Made by a program: the position numbers and the translations under genes. Source: Rhizobium tibeticum (GTDB lineage Bacteria; Pseudomonadota; Alphaproteobacteria; Rhizobiales; Rhizobiaceae). Taken from it: a stretch of 41,201 nucleotides of DNA. Shown one piece after another: positions 41,011 to 41,201 of this stretch (position 1 is its first letter; every line of letters begins with the position of its first letter). A model generated the notes under the pieces. The model saw only the letters and a program-made list of their open reading frames with translations. It had not been told where the DNA came from and searched no databases. The stretch lies in NCBI RefSeq assembly GCF_900110205.1, contig NZ_FOCV01000041.1, positions 1-41,201 of the forward strand, written 5' to 3'.

Positions 41011-41201
41011 AACAGCCGCGTTGGCAATGGCCGCATTGGGCCGCCGAGAGCGGTCGGCCTTGGCGGAATTGCCGCCAATCCCGGCCATTGCGACCGTTGC
41101 AGAATTCCCTATTCTGCGATGTCGCAAAAGTCAGGAAAACAAGTGTCGTTTTAATCGGGACTTCTCTAATCGGCCCTCACGGGTCAAGCCCTTCAAACCT
41201 G
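41011..41201. other. Window end without a gene
   Basis: Repetitive GC-rich words (GGCC, CCGCC) and an inverted CAGAATTCCCTATTCTG sequence at about 41100-41116 are present. No coding start was seen before the window ends. Confidence 0.4.

Overview
The window looks like an accessory replicon or genomic island of an alphaproteobacterium, most probably Rhizobiaceae (Rhizobium, Sinorhizobium/Ensifer or Agrobacterium type). This is inferred from the moderately high GC, the many rhizobial-style small orphan proteins (DUF982, BA14K, DUF2092, DUF6494, DUF3307-like), a CatB-type acetyltransferase, a cyclase-TPR protein, and promoters matching the alphaproteobacterial general-stress sigma factor (EcfG/RpoE2). 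No rRNA, tRNA, CRISPR array, replication gene or intact transposase was seen.

Layout. (1) 1-93: the last two domains of a group II intron whose body lies outside the window. (2) 0.4-7.7 kb: small hypothetical genes, a wrecked ligD ligase fragment, a DUF982 gene, a low-affinity iron permease-family protein, a DUF883-like membrane-anchored protein and other small membrane proteins. Several carry EcfG-type promoters. (3) 7.8-16.6 kb: an intact, divergently arranged redox/detoxification island. Leftward run aldo/keto reductase, Bcr/CflA-type MFS exporter and LysR regulator; rightward run NmrA-like protein, SDR, zinc alcohol dehydrogenase, a double carboxymuconolactone-decarboxylase/cupin fusion, an exported flavodoxin and a GNAT acetyltransferase. 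The intergenic region holds two palindromes suited to a LysR regulator. (4) 16.8-18.7 kb: small proteins and two broken genes (DUF2092, a PpiC-like anchor). (5) 19.0-22.3 kb: a leftward nitrate-type ABC transporter operon, nrtA-nrtB-nrtD, with nrtA split by a one-base frameshift. It is preceded by a sigma-54 promoter and a leader with an ANTAR-style hairpin followed by a terminator-like element.

(6) 22.8-31.1 kb: DUF6494, a PTP-loop phosphatase, a decayed second LysR/aldo-keto reductase/SDR locus, a proline-rich peptide, a 50-base (CT)25 microsatellite, a metallophosphoesterase and many small proteins. (7) 31.1-33.8 kb: two diverged copies of a DUF3307-like gene. Both keep the same overlapping second reading frame, and they flank a BA14K protein and a lipoprotein. 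(8) 33.9-41.0 kb: an NAD-dependent epimerase-like protein, a cold-shock protein, small proteins, catB, and a class III nucleotide cyclase with a membrane segment and TPR repeats.

Two themes run through the window. One is stress and redox biology under probable general-stress control. The other is decay: at least eight loci carry frameshifts, nonsense codons, internal deletions or truncations, next to intact genes. This could be genuine pseudogenisation of an accessory element or, for single-base events, partly consensus error in the assembly.
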